From assembly GCA_021775425.1 (NCBI GenBank), contig JAJFHX010000026.1:62001-126000 (forward strand): a stretch of DNA of 64,000 nucleotides. Direction: 5' to 3'. The position numbers and the translations under genes are program-made. Origin of the DNA: Hyphomicrobiales bacterium (GTDB lineage: Bacteria > Pseudomonadota > Alphaproteobacteria > Rhizobiales > HXMU1428-3). The notes below the pieces were generated by a model. That model worked only from the letters and a program-made list of their open reading frames with translations, was not told the DNA's origin and did not search any database. Shown here in pieces: positions 1 through 9,266 of this stretch. The first letter of the stretch is position 1. Every line of letters begins with the position of its first letter.

Positions 1-900
1 ATCATAGACAGTCCAGAGTTCACACACCCAATCGCCAAACGAGTACGCAAGAAAAATCCAGACATCCCGATTGTGAATTATGTCAGCCCGACCATCTGGG
101 CCTGGCGGCCGGGTCGAGCCCGAAAAATGAAACCCTATGTCGATGAAGTGCTGGCTTTGCTGCCCTTCGAGCCAGCCAAACACAAAGAACTCGGCGGCCC
201 CTCCTGTCATTATGTTGGCCATCCGCTAATAGAACAGAAACAATGGATTGATCAGCTTGATCCCGCCCCCTTGTTAGAAAAACTGAGCATAGATAAACAA
301 TCAAAAATCCTGACCATACTCCCCGGAAGCAGACCAAATGAAATCAATCATCTGATGCAACCATTTGGTGAGGTCGTAGCGGAACTAAACCAGCAGGTTG
401 GCCCGATTGAAGTTTTATTGCCAACCGTCAACTCAGTGAAATCATCCGTAGAAGTTGCCATAAAATCCTGGCCCGTAAAACCACACATTATCCTTGGCGA
501 AGAAGATAAATTCAGGGCTTTTAAATGCGCAACAGCAGCCCTCGCAGCCTCTGGCACAGTCACACTAGAGCTGGCTATCACAGGCACACCATTGGTCGTT
601 GCTTATAAATATGATAAGTTATTGCACCTGCTTCGGCCATTGATCAAAGCTGACATGTTTGCCCTCGCAAACCACATTCTCGGCAAAAGGGCGTTTCCTG
701 AATTTATTCAATATGATTGCACTTGTGAAAAAATAAGCAATGCACTGCTCCCGCTTTTCGACGAAAATTCAAGAGAGCGCAAAAAGCAGCTGAATGATCT
801 CAGCCAGATTGATCAGAAAATGTTTGAAGCTGGCCTTCGTCCCTCTATCGCCGCAGCGAAACAGACATTGGCAACAATTGAAATTTTAAAGTCGAAATAA
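1..900 (+). CDS. lpxB: lipid-A-disaccharide synthase (LpxB), C-terminal part
   Basis: LpxB condenses UDP-2,3-diacylglucosamine with lipid X to form the lipid A disaccharide at the inner membrane. The frame is open from the first base of the window (IIDSPEFTHPIAKRVRKK) so the gene is cut by the window edge; about 299 C-terminal residues are present. Recognisable family signatures are VNYVSPTIWAWRPGR, the LPGSR motif around residue 110 of the fragment, and the segment CATAALAASGTVTLELA near residue 180. The first ATG at 73 is internal, not the start. The gene runs convergently into gltA, with a shared symmetric terminator 30 bases downstream. Confidence 0.96.
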   Translation: MIDSPEFTHPIAKRVRKKNPDIPIVNYVSPTIWAWRPGRARKMKPYVDEVLALLPFEPAKHKELGGPSCHYVGHPLIEQKQWIDQLDPAPLLEKLSIDKQSKILTILPGSRPNEINHLMQPFGEVVAELNQQVGPIEVLLPTVNSVKSSVEVAIKSWPVKPHIILGEEDKFRAFKCATAALAASGTVTLELAITGTPLVVAYKYDKLLHLLRPLIKADMFALANHILGKRAFPEFIQYDCTCEKISNALLPLFDENSRERKKQLNDLSQIDQKMFEAGLRPSIAAAKQTLATIEILKSK

Positions 901-931
901 AACAAATTTCATCAGCCGTAAGACATAAAAA

Positions 932-956
932 AACGCCTCGAATTAATCGAGGCGTT
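932..956. terminator. bidirectional intrinsic terminator between lpxB and gltA
   Basis: A perfect 10-bp stem AACGCCTCGA/TCGAGGCGTT closes a 5-nt loop ATTAA. An A-run lies on its left (925-933) and a T-rich stretch on its right (957-965), so it can end transcripts from both convergent genes. Confidence 0.88.
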
Positions 957-981
957 CTTATTTATTCTGTCATAAGAATAA

Positions 982-2316
982 TTACCGTTGATCAACCGGA
1001 ATAAAATCACGCGATGTCGGTCCGGTATAAAGCTGACGAGGCCGACCAATACGTTGAGACGGATCTTCAATCATCTCTCTCCACTGTGCAATCCATCCAA
1101 CTGTCCGCGCCAGAGCAAACAGAACGGTGAACATCTCAGGCGGGAAGCCAAGCGCACGAAGTGTAATACCGGAATAAAAATCAATATTCGGATAAAGCTT
1201 CTTCTCGATGAAATATTCATCTTCTCTGGCAATACGTTCCAGCTCAATCGCAACCTGCAACAATGGTTCATCTTTCAGATCAAGCGCATCAAGCACCTCA
1301 TGACAGGTCTTTTGCATCACTGTCGCCCGTGGGTCATAATTTTTATAAACCCGGTGGCCAAAACCCATCAGACGGAATGGATCGCTCTTGTCTTTAGAAC
1401 GGCGAATATATTCAGGGATCTGGTCAACAGAGCCGATTTCCTCAAGCATCTGTAACGCCGCTTCATTCGCCCCGCCATGAGCAGGGCCCCAAAGGCAGGC
1501 AATACCAGCAGCAATACAGGCAAACGGATTTGCACCAGAAGATCCAGCAAGTCTTACAGTCGAAGTTGAAGCATTTTGCTCATGGTCCGCATGGAGAATA
1601 AAGATCCGGTCCATAGCCCGTGATAATACAGGGTTTGGTTTATAATCTTCAGCCGGCACACTAAAACACATATTGAGGAAATTAGCTGAATAATCGAGAC
1701 TGTTCTGAGGAGAGACAAATGGCTGACCGATAGAATATTTATAAGCCATCGCCGCAATGGTCGGCATCTTTGCAATCATCCGCAGGCTGGCAATGTCTCT
1801 TTGCACCGGGTCATTAATGTCTGTTGAATCATGATAAAAGGCTGAAAGCGCCCCAACAACACCAACCATAATCGCCATCGGGTGCGCATCGCGGCGAAAA
1901 CCTCTGTAAAAAGTGTGCATTTGTTCATGCAGCATAGTGTGATACGTGATGCGCTTTTCAAAATCATCCAGTTGCGATTTTTGCGGCAAATCGCCGTAAA
2001 GCAACAGATAACAGGTCTCAAGGAACGTTCCCTGATCAGCCAACTGGTCAATCGGGTAACCACGATGCAGCAACACCCCTTCATCGCCATCAATATATGT
2101 AATCTTACTTTCACATGACGCCGTAGACGTGAACCCGGGATCATAAGTAAATTTACCAGTTTGACCATAAAGCCGGCTGATATCTATGACTGAAGGCCCG
2201 ATAGAGCCGCCATAAACCGGCATTTCATATGGTTTTCCTTCAATGATCAGAGTAGATTTATCACTGTCCTGATTGATCGTATCATTTGTAGAAGTTTCAG
2301 CAGTAGTCATCAACAT
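982..2316 (-). CDS. gltA: citrate synthase, type II
   Basis: Condenses acetyl-CoA and oxaloacetate to citrate, the entry step of the TCA cycle in the cytoplasm. The 444-residue length fits the hexameric NADH-sensitive type II family. Visible signatures are the active-site segment [13 protein letters not shown] (catalytic His), [15 protein letters not shown] with the second catalytic His, and the C-terminal GRPRQLYTG. The N-terminal beta-rich region typical of type II enzymes (residues 20-60) is present. It is the last gene of a minus-strand pair after gltX, but the 295-bp spacer suggests its own promoter. An alternative start at the third codon (MTTAETS) is possible. Confidence 0.97.
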   Translation of the reverse strand: MLMTTAETSTNDTINQDSDKSTLIIEGKPYEMPVYGGSIGPSVIDISRLYGQTGKFTYDPGFTSTASCESKITYIDGDEGVLLHRGYPIDQLADQGTFLETCYLLLYGDLPQKSQLDDFEKRITYHTMLHEQMHTFYRGFRRDAHPMAIMVGVVGALSAFYHDSTDINDPVQRDIASLRMIAKMPTIAAMAYKYSIGQPFVSPQNSLDYSANFLNMCFSVPAEDYKPNPVLSRAMDRIFILHADHEQNASTSTVRLAGSSGANPFACIAAGIACLWGPAHGGANEAALQMLEEIGSVDQIPEYIRRSKDKSDPFRLMGFGHRVYKNYDPRATVMQKTCHEVLDALDLKDEPLLQVAIELERIAREDEYFIEKKLYPNIDFYSGITLRALGFPPEMFTVLFALARTVGWIAQWREMIEDPSQRIGRPRQLYTGPTSRDFIPVDQR

Positions 2317-2611
2317 ACCCTTTTAAATTGCGCATCGAATACAATTCATAAAACGTCCCGAATACGGTGTGAATAAGCGAGTAGTATCATGTAATAGCTT
2401 ATTATTATGCTAACATGTCGCAGGTGAGCTAACACCTATCATAAAGCCAATTAAAAAGCTATCCACCGGGAAAAAAATAAAGAAAAACAACAAAAACTTT
2501 TTGCATTAGATGCGAAATGAGTAAAAAAACAAAATATAGAAAAACAGCGAATAGACGAAATCTCAAAAGTATGAGAATAAAACCGGGTAGTACTCAAGTA
2601 TTCAGCTCGTT

Positions 2612-4030
2612 TTAACGCGAAAGCTGATCTTGAATACGGGAAAGCGATTCATCCCGTCCTAAACTAAGCAATATATCATAAATTCCGGGTGAAACAGTAC
2701 TACCCGTTAATGAACAACGTAATAATGGCGCAATCTTACCAAATTTCAGCTCTTTTTCCACTGAAAACGCCTTTAATCCTTGCTCAATGTTATCTTTCTC
2801 CCACTGGTCCAGACCAGAAAGCCGCTCAACTACTGCACCCAGTATTTCACCTGCACCATCACCGCTAAGGATAGTTTCAGCCTTTTCTGATAGCGCAACT
2901 GGGCGCTCGGCAAAAAGGTAGGCGGCTGTCTCAAGCAATTCAATCAGCGTCTTTGCCCGCTCTTTTAAAAACGGAAAGGAAGCTTGCAGTTTTTTATAAT
3001 CAATCTGTTCCGCCTTAAACGGTAAATTGAGTTCATCTTCACACATCTCCAGCAGGCTTTTCACCTCAGAAATCACAACCGCCGGTTCACTTTCACGGAT
3101 ATAATGCCCGTTAACATGATCCAGTTTAGCCATATCAAACCGGGCAGGGGATTTATTAATGCCCTGAATGTCAAACCATTCAATGAGCTGTTCTGTTGAA
3201 ATAATTTCCTCGTCACCATGGCTCCAACCAAGCCGCGCCAGGTAGTTTCGAAGCGCCTCAGTCAGATATCCCATCGCCTGATAAGCCTCAACACCAAGAG
3301 CCCCATGCCGTTTCGAAAGTTTGGCCCCATCTGCCCCATGAATAAGCGGAATATGCGCAAATACCGGCACATCCCACGAGAGCGCCTGATAAATCTGAAT
3401 TTGTTTCGCCGCATTGGTCAAATGATCATCACCGCGAATAACATGTGTGATGCCCATATCATGGTCGTCAACCACAACCGCCAGCATATAAGTCGGCGTT
3501 CCGTCAGAACGAAGCAGAACAAGATCATCAAGCTGGTCATTTCTGATCGAAACCTGACCCTGTACTTCATCATCAATTACCGTTTCACCATCAATTGGTG
3601 CTTTAAAACGAACAACTGATTGCTCAATAAATTGTTCGGCAATCGGTTCATCCCGCCCAGGGTATCTGGCAGCGACACCATCTGCTCGTGCCTTTTGGCG
3701 AATGGCTTCAACTTCACTGTCATCAGCATAAGAGCGGTATGCGTGACCACTTGCTAATAGCTGCTCTGCAACTTCAACATGTCGCGCCTGTTGTTTGGAT
3801 TGAAAGAGGGGGGCTTCATCTGGTTCAAGGCCAAGCCAGTTTAATCCGGATAGAATGGCATCAATCGCCCCCTGTGTTGATCGTTCCCTGTCAGTATCCT
3901 CTATGCGAAGTAGAAACTTGCCACCCTTGGCCCGGGCATACGCCCAGTTAAACAAAGCAGTTCTCGCACCACCAATATGCAGATAACCGGTAGGGCTTGG
4001 CGCAAAACGGGTGACAACAGATTTCGTCAT
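2612..4030 (-). CDS. gltX: glutamyl-tRNA synthetase
   Basis: Charges tRNA-Glu (and in most alphaproteobacteria also mischarges tRNA-Gln for later amidation). At 472 residues it is of normal discriminating/non-discriminating GltX size. The class I signatures are HIGGARTALFNWAYA near residue 18 and KLSKRHGA (KMSKS-type) near residue 240; FAPSPTGYLHIGG at the N-terminus fixes the start. The C-terminal anticodon-binding part follows. Upstream 4031-4308 separates it divergently from comEC. Whether the organism has a second GltX or GatCAB is not visible here. Confidence 0.97.
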   Translation of the reverse strand: MTKSVVTRFAPSPTGYLHIGGARTALFNWAYARAKGGKFLLRIEDTDRERSTQGAIDAILSGLNWLGLEPDEAPLFQSKQQARHVEVAEQLLASGHAYRSYADDSEVEAIRQKARADGVAARYPGRDEPIAEQFIEQSVVRFKAPIDGETVIDDEVQGQVSIRNDQLDDLVLLRSDGTPTYMLAVVVDDHDMGITHVIRGDDHLTNAAKQIQIYQALSWDVPVFAHIPLIHGADGAKLSKRHGALGVEAYQAMGYLTEALRNYLARLGWSHGDEEIISTEQLIEWFDIQGINKSPARFDMAKLDHVNGHYIRESEPAVVISEVKSLLEMCEDELNLPFKAEQIDYKKLQASFPFLKERAKTLIELLETAAYLFAERPVALSEKAETILSGDGAGEILGAVVERLSGLDQWEKDNIEQGLKAFSVEKELKFGKIAPLLRCSLTGSTVSPGIYDILLSLGRDESLSRIQDQLSR

Positions 4031-4308
4031 AATGAATTCCTGAAAATTGAACGATTTTTGAAACTAAAGTGAAGTTTGAACTAGAATAAAGACTGGCATG
4101 AACAATAACACACACTGAGCAACTTCAATCCATACCTATAAGATTTGGCTCTATAATCCACGGCTGGAAACTGAAATCAACCAATAATCGAAGCACATAA
4201 AACTGACAGCCGCATAAAACTCGCCGGATCACTCCCAATCACATATACTGAACCTTGATAAAGTTTCATTCAGATAACTCTGGAGACGATCCAAAAAAGG
4301 GTTAAGCC

Positions 4309-6441
4309 ATGTTGCAGTGGTTAAAAAAATCAAAAAACCACAGCTGGACAACTGAAACTCAGTCAATTGACCGTCATCCGCAAATCTTCAATCTGCTGGA
4401 ACAAATTCCCTCAAACAATATTCCCTGGACAGTCATCCTGCTCTCCATCGGCATCGGTATCTATTTTTCTCTGCCCTTTGAAGGTGACTTAACAATCACC
4501 GCACTCTTACTGTTGGTCGTTCTGGTCATCTGGCTTGTGCCAAACAAGTCATCCTTGCAATTAAAAATAATTTCGTTGCTGCTAATCGTCTTGCTCGGAT
4601 ATGCTGCCGCTCTATTCAGAACGCACAGCGTAAAAACACCCTTATTATCCTCCAGCAGCAAATCTTATCACTACACAATGGCGGTCGATACAATTGAACC
4701 ATTGCAAAAAAGCCGTATCAGATATAGCGGCACATTGCTCGCCCTTTCAAAAACAAAACAACAACAGCGCCCGATAAGACTGCGCATCAGAACAACAGAC
4801 CAGGGACCAAGGTTTAAATTCGGTGATGTGGTTTGTGGCCGCACTATATTAAAAAGACCAAACGGACCTTTAATTCCAGGCGGCTATGATTTTGGCAAAG
4901 CCCTGTGGTTCAAACAAATTGGCGGCACCGGTTTTACCATCTCCCAAATGAAAATTTGTCGGAACACAAACACAGTAGCAAAAAACAACAACCCACTCTT
5001 CACCTTCATAGCCACACTCAGAAATGCCATCGCCACCCGAATAGATGCACATCTGAGCGAACCAAAAAGATCAATGGCCCGCGCCCTGATACTGGGTGAC
5101 AGGGGAAGAATTAAAGAACAGGATCTGATAGCACTGCGAAATGCTGGCCTTGGTCACTTGCTAGCAATATCAGGCCTGCACATGGCCGTCTTTGCCGGAA
5201 CAATATTCTTTCTGGCCAGAGCAGCCCTCGCATTGTTCCCCATCTACGCTCAGAAATACCCGATAAAGAAATGGGCGGCCATCATCGCACTATTTGGAGG
5301 CACAGTTTACTTTCTGATTTCAGGTCAGTCTATTCCAACGCAGCGGGCATTCCTGATGATCAACATCCTCTTTGCTGCCATCATTCTGGAGCGACCAGCC
5401 CTAACACTTCGAAACGTGGCACTTGCCGCACTGGTGATCCTGATCTTCCGCCCGGACAGCCTGTTAAGTGCCGGATTTCAGATGTCCTTTGCCGCCGTAA
5501 CAGCACTGGTTGTTGCCTATCAGTTTAATCTAAAATATCAACCACTGACTTTTTTCGCGAAGCACAACTGGGCCAGACCATTTTACTATCTTTCAGGTAT
5601 CTGGATGACAAGCCTGATCGCGACCCTGGCGACAGCACCCTTTGCAATTTATCATTTCAATCAGTTTTCATATATGGGCCCCGTCGGCAACATGCTCGCC
5701 ATCCCGATATTCACATTACTATTAATGCCAGCTGCCGTTCTGTCTCTCGCTCTAATGCCTTTTGGAATTGAACAACTGGCCATGATCCCACTCGGCATCT
5801 CAATTGAGATGCTGTTATCAACGGCCCACTGGACATCATCTTTTGATCCGGCAATTTTATCAATTGGTAAAATAACACTCAGTTCCGTCATCATTTTTAC
5901 CTTCGCGGCCCTGATCCTGTTTTTTACCAGAAGACCGTTTATTTACCTTGCCATACCGTTGATCATCATCGCTCTTGCAACCGCAAGGCCAGGAGAAAAA
6001 CCGGCGCTATATGTCGGTTCAACCGGTGACATCATCGCGTTAAGAGGAAATGACGGTCAGCTCTATGCGCCGGATGGAAGAAAATCAAAATTTGTTCTGC
6101 AAAACTGGCTAAAAGCTGATGGTGATCCAAAAGACCAGTCAGAAATCAGAAACTCAGATAAACTGATATGTGATGAAAGCGCCTGTTCAGGTCAAACCGC
6201 CAATAAGACTGTAACTTTGTTGAAAAATATAGACGCCCTGGCTGAAGAATGTGAAAGAGCGGACATCCTGATCTATAAACATAGCATCACCCGCCCATGC
6301 CCTAATCCGGAATTGATACTGACAAAAACCGAATTGAGCAAATTAGGCCCACACACAATCTATATTAAAGACGGAAAAACGCGAGTTGAACGGGCAAATG
6401 ATTTCAGAAACAATCGCATCTGGTCTGGCACAATCAAATAA
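4309..6441 (+). CDS. comEC: ComEC/Rec2-family competence membrane protein, lacking the metallo-hydrolase domain
   Basis: A 710-residue polytopic membrane protein of the ComEC/Rec2 family, which forms the inner-membrane channel for single-stranded DNA uptake in competent bacteria. Hydrophobic segments at residues 40-110 precede a soluble domain (about 115-235), then the Competence domain with the signature LLAISGLHMAVFAG near 280 and GQSIPTQRAFLM near 340. The C-terminal 165 residues contain no HxHxDH motif, so the nuclease-like metallo-beta-lactamase domain of Bacillus ComEC is absent; this reduced form is, to my knowledge, usual in alphaproteobacteria. Whether it really serves DNA uptake here is unknown. 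It ends 21 bases from the lexA stop, convergently. Confidence 0.9.
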   Translation: MLQWLKKSKNHSWTTETQSIDRHPQIFNLLEQIPSNNIPWTVILLSIGIGIYFSLPFEGDLTITALLLLVVLVIWLVPNKSSLQLKIISLLLIVLLGYAAALFRTHSVKTPLLSSSSKSYHYTMAVDTIEPLQKSRIRYSGTLLALSKTKQQQRPIRLRIRTTDQGPRFKFGDVVCGRTILKRPNGPLIPGGYDFGKALWFKQIGGTGFTISQMKICRNTNTVAKNNNPLFTFIATLRNAIATRIDAHLSEPKRSMARALILGDRGRIKEQDLIALRNAGLGHLLAISGLHMAVFAGTIFFLARAALALFPIYAQKYPIKKWAAIIALFGGTVYFLISGQSIPTQRAFLMINILFAAIILERPALTLRNVALAALVILIFRPDSLLSAGFQMSFAAVTALVVAYQFNLKYQPLTFFAKHNWARPFYYLSGIWMTSLIATLATAPFAIYHFNQFSYMGPVGNMLAIPIFTLLLMPAAVLSLALMPFGIEQLAMIPLGISIEMLLSTAHWTSSFDPAILSIGKITLSSVIIFTFAALILFFTRRPFIYLAIPLIIIALATARPGEKPALYVGSTGDIIALRGNDGQLYAPDGRKSKFVLQNWLKADGDPKDQSEIRNSDKLICDESACSGQTANKTVTLLKNIDALAEECERADILIYKHSITRPCPNPELILTKTELSKLGPHTIYIKDGKTRVERANDFRNNRIWSGTIK

Positions 6442-6462
6442 GTAAAATCGATCAGATCCAGC

Positions 6463-7206
6463 TTAATGATATCGCCTCACAAGCCCTACAAGCTGCCCCT
6501 GCACCTCAACTTTATCAGATGTGAAAACACGCGGTTCATATGCTGGATTAGCAGCCACCAGCTCAATTGAATTACCGGATTTATAAATCTTTTTCAGTGT
6601 GGCTTCTTCTTCCTCAACAATAAACGCTACAACAATATCCCCGTTTTTAGCGCTTGATGTCTCTCTGATCAGAACCATGTCACCATCAAGTATGCCTTCA
6701 TCAATCATCGAGTCACCGTGGACTTCAAGAGCATAATGATTGCCAGGGCCAATCATTTCGGGAGAAACCGTGATATCAGAACTATGGTCCTGAATAGCAG
6801 ATATAGGCACACCGGCCGCGATCCGTCCCATCAAAGGTATCTGAATGGATTTATTCACTTCAACTGGTTGAGCTTCTCGAAATGGAATAACATTAGATTG
6901 ACTGCGCCCGGAAAGACCGGGTGCTTCATGTTCACCCCCACGAACAGCACCCGAATGTCCACTGCCTGCTCCATCAGCTAACGAAACAACAGCATCCGGT
7001 AATTTTAAAATTTCAAGCGCTCTGGCTTTATGCGCCAGCCTTCGAATAAACCCGCGTTCTTCAAGCGCAGTAATCAGCCTGTGTATTCCTGATTTTGATT
7101 TTAAATCTAGCGCATCTTTCATTTCATCAAAAGAAGGGGAAACCCCCGTTTCCTGAACACGTCGATGAATAAAGATCAAAAGATCTTTTTGCTTTTTGGT
7201 CAGCAT
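6463..7206 (-). CDS. lexA: LexA SOS repressor
   Basis: Transcriptional repressor of the SOS regulon that self-cleaves when stimulated by RecA filaments. Residues 1-66 form the winged helix-turn-helix ([21 protein letters not shown]). The peptidase S24 half holds the cleavage site Ala131-Gly132 in GRIAAGVP, catalytic Ser166 in HGDSMIDEG and the Lys205 region EATLKKIYK. The linker (about residues 70-118) is longer than in E. coli LexA, giving 247 residues. A GGAGG ribosome site lies 9 bases before the ATG. Upstream lies a promoter with an embedded LexA box (separate entry), so it is autoregulated. In Rhizobiales lexA commonly follows the trp-moa genes, as here. Confidence 0.97.
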   Translation of the reverse strand: MLTKKQKDLLIFIHRRVQETGVSPSFDEMKDALDLKSKSGIHRLITALEERGFIRRLAHKARALEILKLPDAVVSLADGAGSGHSGAVRGGEHEAPGLSGRSQSNVIPFREAQPVEVNKSIQIPLMGRIAAGVPISAIQDHSSDITVSPEMIGPGNHYALEVHGDSMIDEGILDGDMVLIRETSSAKNGDIVVAFIVEEEEATLKKIYKSGNSIELVAANPAYEPRVFTSDKVEVQGQLVGLVRRYH

Positions 7207-7343
7207 AGAAAGAGCCCTCCGGTAAGATTTAAGTCATCCGCTTCAAAACAAGTTGATAAACAGACTGATCCGTTTGCCATCAAAATAAGATAAATCTAAT
7301 GATCTGTGTAACTGTCATCAGGCAAAAGGTACGAATCGAGAAC

Positions 7344-7372
7344 ATTATGCATGTTCTCATCTTGTTCCGCAA
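7344..7372 (-). promoter_or_regulatory. lexA promoter with LexA box in the -35/-10 spacer
   Basis: Read on the minus strand, TTGCGG (7367-7372) and CATAAT (7344-7349) are separated by exactly 17 bases. The spacer is occupied by GTTC-TCATCTT-GTTC (7353-7367 on the plus strand), a perfect match to the alphaproteobacterial direct-repeat LexA box GTTC-N7-GTTC. Two further half sites, GAAC at 7340 and 7373, make partial palindromes around it. The predicted transcript would carry a leader of roughly 130 bases before lexA. The box match is direct; the promoter elements are inferred. Confidence 0.78.
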
Positions 7373-7448
7373 GAACTTTCAACAAGGACTTTCATCAAGC
7401 GCTATCTGGGGGAAGTCAAATTCATAATGAAATTGCGCATAAAAAAAA

Positions 7449-7473
7449 GACCGCAAATCAGAGATATGCGGTC
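7449..7473 (-). terminator. intrinsic terminator after the small gene at 7581-7778
   Basis: Stem GACCGCA (7449-7455) with TGCGGTC (7467-7473) and an 11-nt loop; extended by flanking A/T pairs. The plus strand carries eight A residues just left of the stem, which read as a U-run on the minus strand. Confidence 0.8.
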
Positions 7474-7580
7474 TCTTTTGAAGTTATAATTTGTCAGATC
7501 TGAATTAAATTCAGTATCTGATCAGATGAATAAACCATATACCGCAATTGAATGCGGCTTTGGTTATTAACCTGTTGGTA

Positions 7581-7778
7581 TTAGACCTTTTTCAGGCCTG
7601 ATTTACCAGAAAACAGATCATGAATTTTCACACTGATCTGATCAAAAATACCATGCAGCTTTGTTGTAAACTGAGCAATATGCTCGCTCATTGTTTCACT
7701 GCGAATGGTTTTAGCGTGTAGAATATAATGATCAATTTCATCATGGCTCAACACTCTGACTTTAGTTTGATTTTCCAT
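7581..7778 (-). CDS. small hypothetical protein (65 aa)
   Basis: I do not recognise this protein with certainty. It is 65 residues, begins MENQTKVRVLSHDEIDHYIL, and is predicted to be mostly helical and charged with a basic tail (SGKSGLKKV). There is no signal peptide or membrane segment. The N-terminal pattern LSHDEIDHYIxxAKTIRSExM loosely resembles short alphaproteobacterial proteins of unknown function; this is a weak impression. GGAGAAG sits 4 bases before the ATG at 7778, which favours this start over an ATG four codons earlier (7790) whose own sequence forms the ribosome site. It has its own downstream terminator (7449-7473) and lies 188 bases after moeA, so it may be independently transcribed. 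Confidence 0.7.
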   Translation of the reverse strand: MENQTKVRVLSHDEIDHYILHAKTIRSETMSEHIAQFTTKLHGIFDQISVKIHDLFSGKSGLKKV

Positions 7779-7860
7779 TTTCTTCTCCATAAGTAAAGTT
7801 ACTTTGGTTAACGAGAAAACGATTCTCTTGAACTAAAGATAGGCCTCGAAACTATGATCA

Positions 7861-7911
7861 GCTAGGGGGTATTCTGCAACGCAGCAATGCCCTCAATGCA
7901 AGGCTCCTAGC
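7861..7911. other. inverted-repeat element upstream of the small gene
   Basis: GCTAGG (7861-7866) pairs with CCTAGC (7906-7911); inside it CTGC-AAC-GCAG (7874-7884) forms a small hairpin. It lies in the 188-base gap between moeA and the 65-aa gene, about 85-130 bases upstream of the latter. No U-run follows on either strand, so it is not an intrinsic terminator; an operator or leader structure is possible. Confidence 0.4.
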
Positions 7912-7966
7912 ACACTGATAATAAAGAATTATTTATCGAAAAATAAAATAACAACATAAAAATTGA

Positions 7967-9208
7967 TCAAAAAAGACCAAAATTCAACGGTAAAATTTCA
8001 ACCAGATCCCCCGAATTAGCCGCTTTGGCATGGGGATGTCGCACAATAAGGCCATTTGAATGAGCAAATTTAGCTTGTAATGAACTGTCCTGATCTTCAA
8101 GAGATCTGACCAGCACGGCACCATCTTCAGAACCACTTCCATCATGCTCGGCAAGCGCCCGCATATAATGCTGGCGAGGGCCATTCTCAGGCACATCATT
8201 GCTCAGTTTAGCAAAATATTGCCGCGCAAAAACCAGTTTTGCGTTCATCATCGATCGTATCAGCGGCACAACAAGCATCAATGTGCAAATAAGAGCTGAA
8301 ACAGGATTGCCCGGCAACCCGACAACCTTTTGCAATCCACCATCAGCTTTTTCTAAACTGCCAACCATCAGTGGTTTGCCGGGCCGCATGGCAATTCGCC
8401 AGAAATCAAGTGTCATGCCTTTGTTTTTTAGCGCCTGTTGAACAAGGTCATGATCACCAACAGAAGCACCGCCGATTGTCACCAGTATATCATAATCCTC
8501 TGCCCGGCTGATGTGGTCATCAAGGGAAGCAAGGTTATCAAGAGCAATACCAATAAAATCAGCTTCGCCGCCAGCTTCCTGAATAAGGCGCTTCATCCCA
8601 AATGGGATTGAAGAAACAATTTGTCCCGCCTTAGGCTCACGACCTGGCAGACATAACTCATCACCTGTTGCAATGATACCAACACGCGGCTTTTCCCTCA
8701 CCAGAACATCAGCCACATTCATAGATGCAAGCATCGTCATGTGCCGGTAGTTAATTTGCTCACCTTCATCAAGCAGCACATCACCCAGCGCAAAATCATA
8801 TCCCTTTGGTCGAATGAATTTAGCTGGCGGGTTAGCTTCTCTGATTGTCACCTGATCTCCGGCACGCTCACAATCTTCCTGCAGCGCAATCACATCAGCC
8901 CCTGCCGGAACTTCAGCCCCGGTAAAAATCCGAACGGCTTCCCCTTGTCGAACTGACCCATCAAAAGGATGCCCGGCAGCACTCTCACCAATCACTTTCA
9001 GCGTAACGGGCAGGGAAGCAGTGTCATCCTGACAAAGCGCATACCCATCCATCGCAGACGCATCAAACGGTGGCTGGGTCATCTTAGCGGCTATATTTTC
9101 AGCGACAACCCGCTGATAACACTGTTCAAGCGGCACAGTCACAACAGGGCAAATCTCGCAATCAGCAATCAGTCTCTGCTGCGCTTCAGATACGGATAAC
9201 ATCCCCAT
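7967..9208 (-). CDS. moeA: molybdopterin molybdenumtransferase MoeA
   Basis: Inserts molybdate into adenylylated molybdopterin, the last general step of molybdenum cofactor synthesis. The 413-residue protein shows the family landmarks in order: PPFDASAMDGYAL near residue 47, IFTGAEVPAGADVI near 95, GIIATGDEL near 177, TIGGASVGDHDLV near 245 and PGKPLMVG / GLPGNPVSAL near 280-300. GGAG lies 7 bases before the ATG at 9208. It follows the trpC-moaC fusion after 58 bases, so the two Moco genes are probably cotranscribed with the trp genes, as in many Rhizobiales. Confidence 0.96.
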   Translation of the reverse strand: MGMLSVSEAQQRLIADCEICPVVTVPLEQCYQRVVAENIAAKMTQPPFDASAMDGYALCQDDTASLPVTLKVIGESAAGHPFDGSVRQGEAVRIFTGAEVPAGADVIALQEDCERAGDQVTIREANPPAKFIRPKGYDFALGDVLLDEGEQINYRHMTMLASMNVADVLVREKPRVGIIATGDELCLPGREPKAGQIVSSIPFGMKRLIQEAGGEADFIGIALDNLASLDDHISRAEDYDILVTIGGASVGDHDLVQQALKNKGMTLDFWRIAMRPGKPLMVGSLEKADGGLQKVVGLPGNPVSALICTLMLVVPLIRSMMNAKLVFARQYFAKLSNDVPENGPRQHYMRALAEHDGSGSEDGAVLVRSLEDQDSSLQAKFAHSNGLIVRHPHAKAANSGDLVEILPLNFGLF

Positions 9209-9266
9209 AAAACCACTCCACTCGTCTTCTTAGAAACTTGTTTTTGAAAATAAAACAAAAGATTAA

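Noticed and set aside
988..1455. 155-codon plus-strand frame opposite gltA
   Set aside because: It is an antisense shadow of the citrate synthase gene with no domain or ribosome site.
4049..4063. GAAC-N7-GAAA near the gltX start as a LexA box
   Set aside because: One half site deviates from GAAC, there is no SOS reason for gltX or comEC regulation, and the match is expected by chance.
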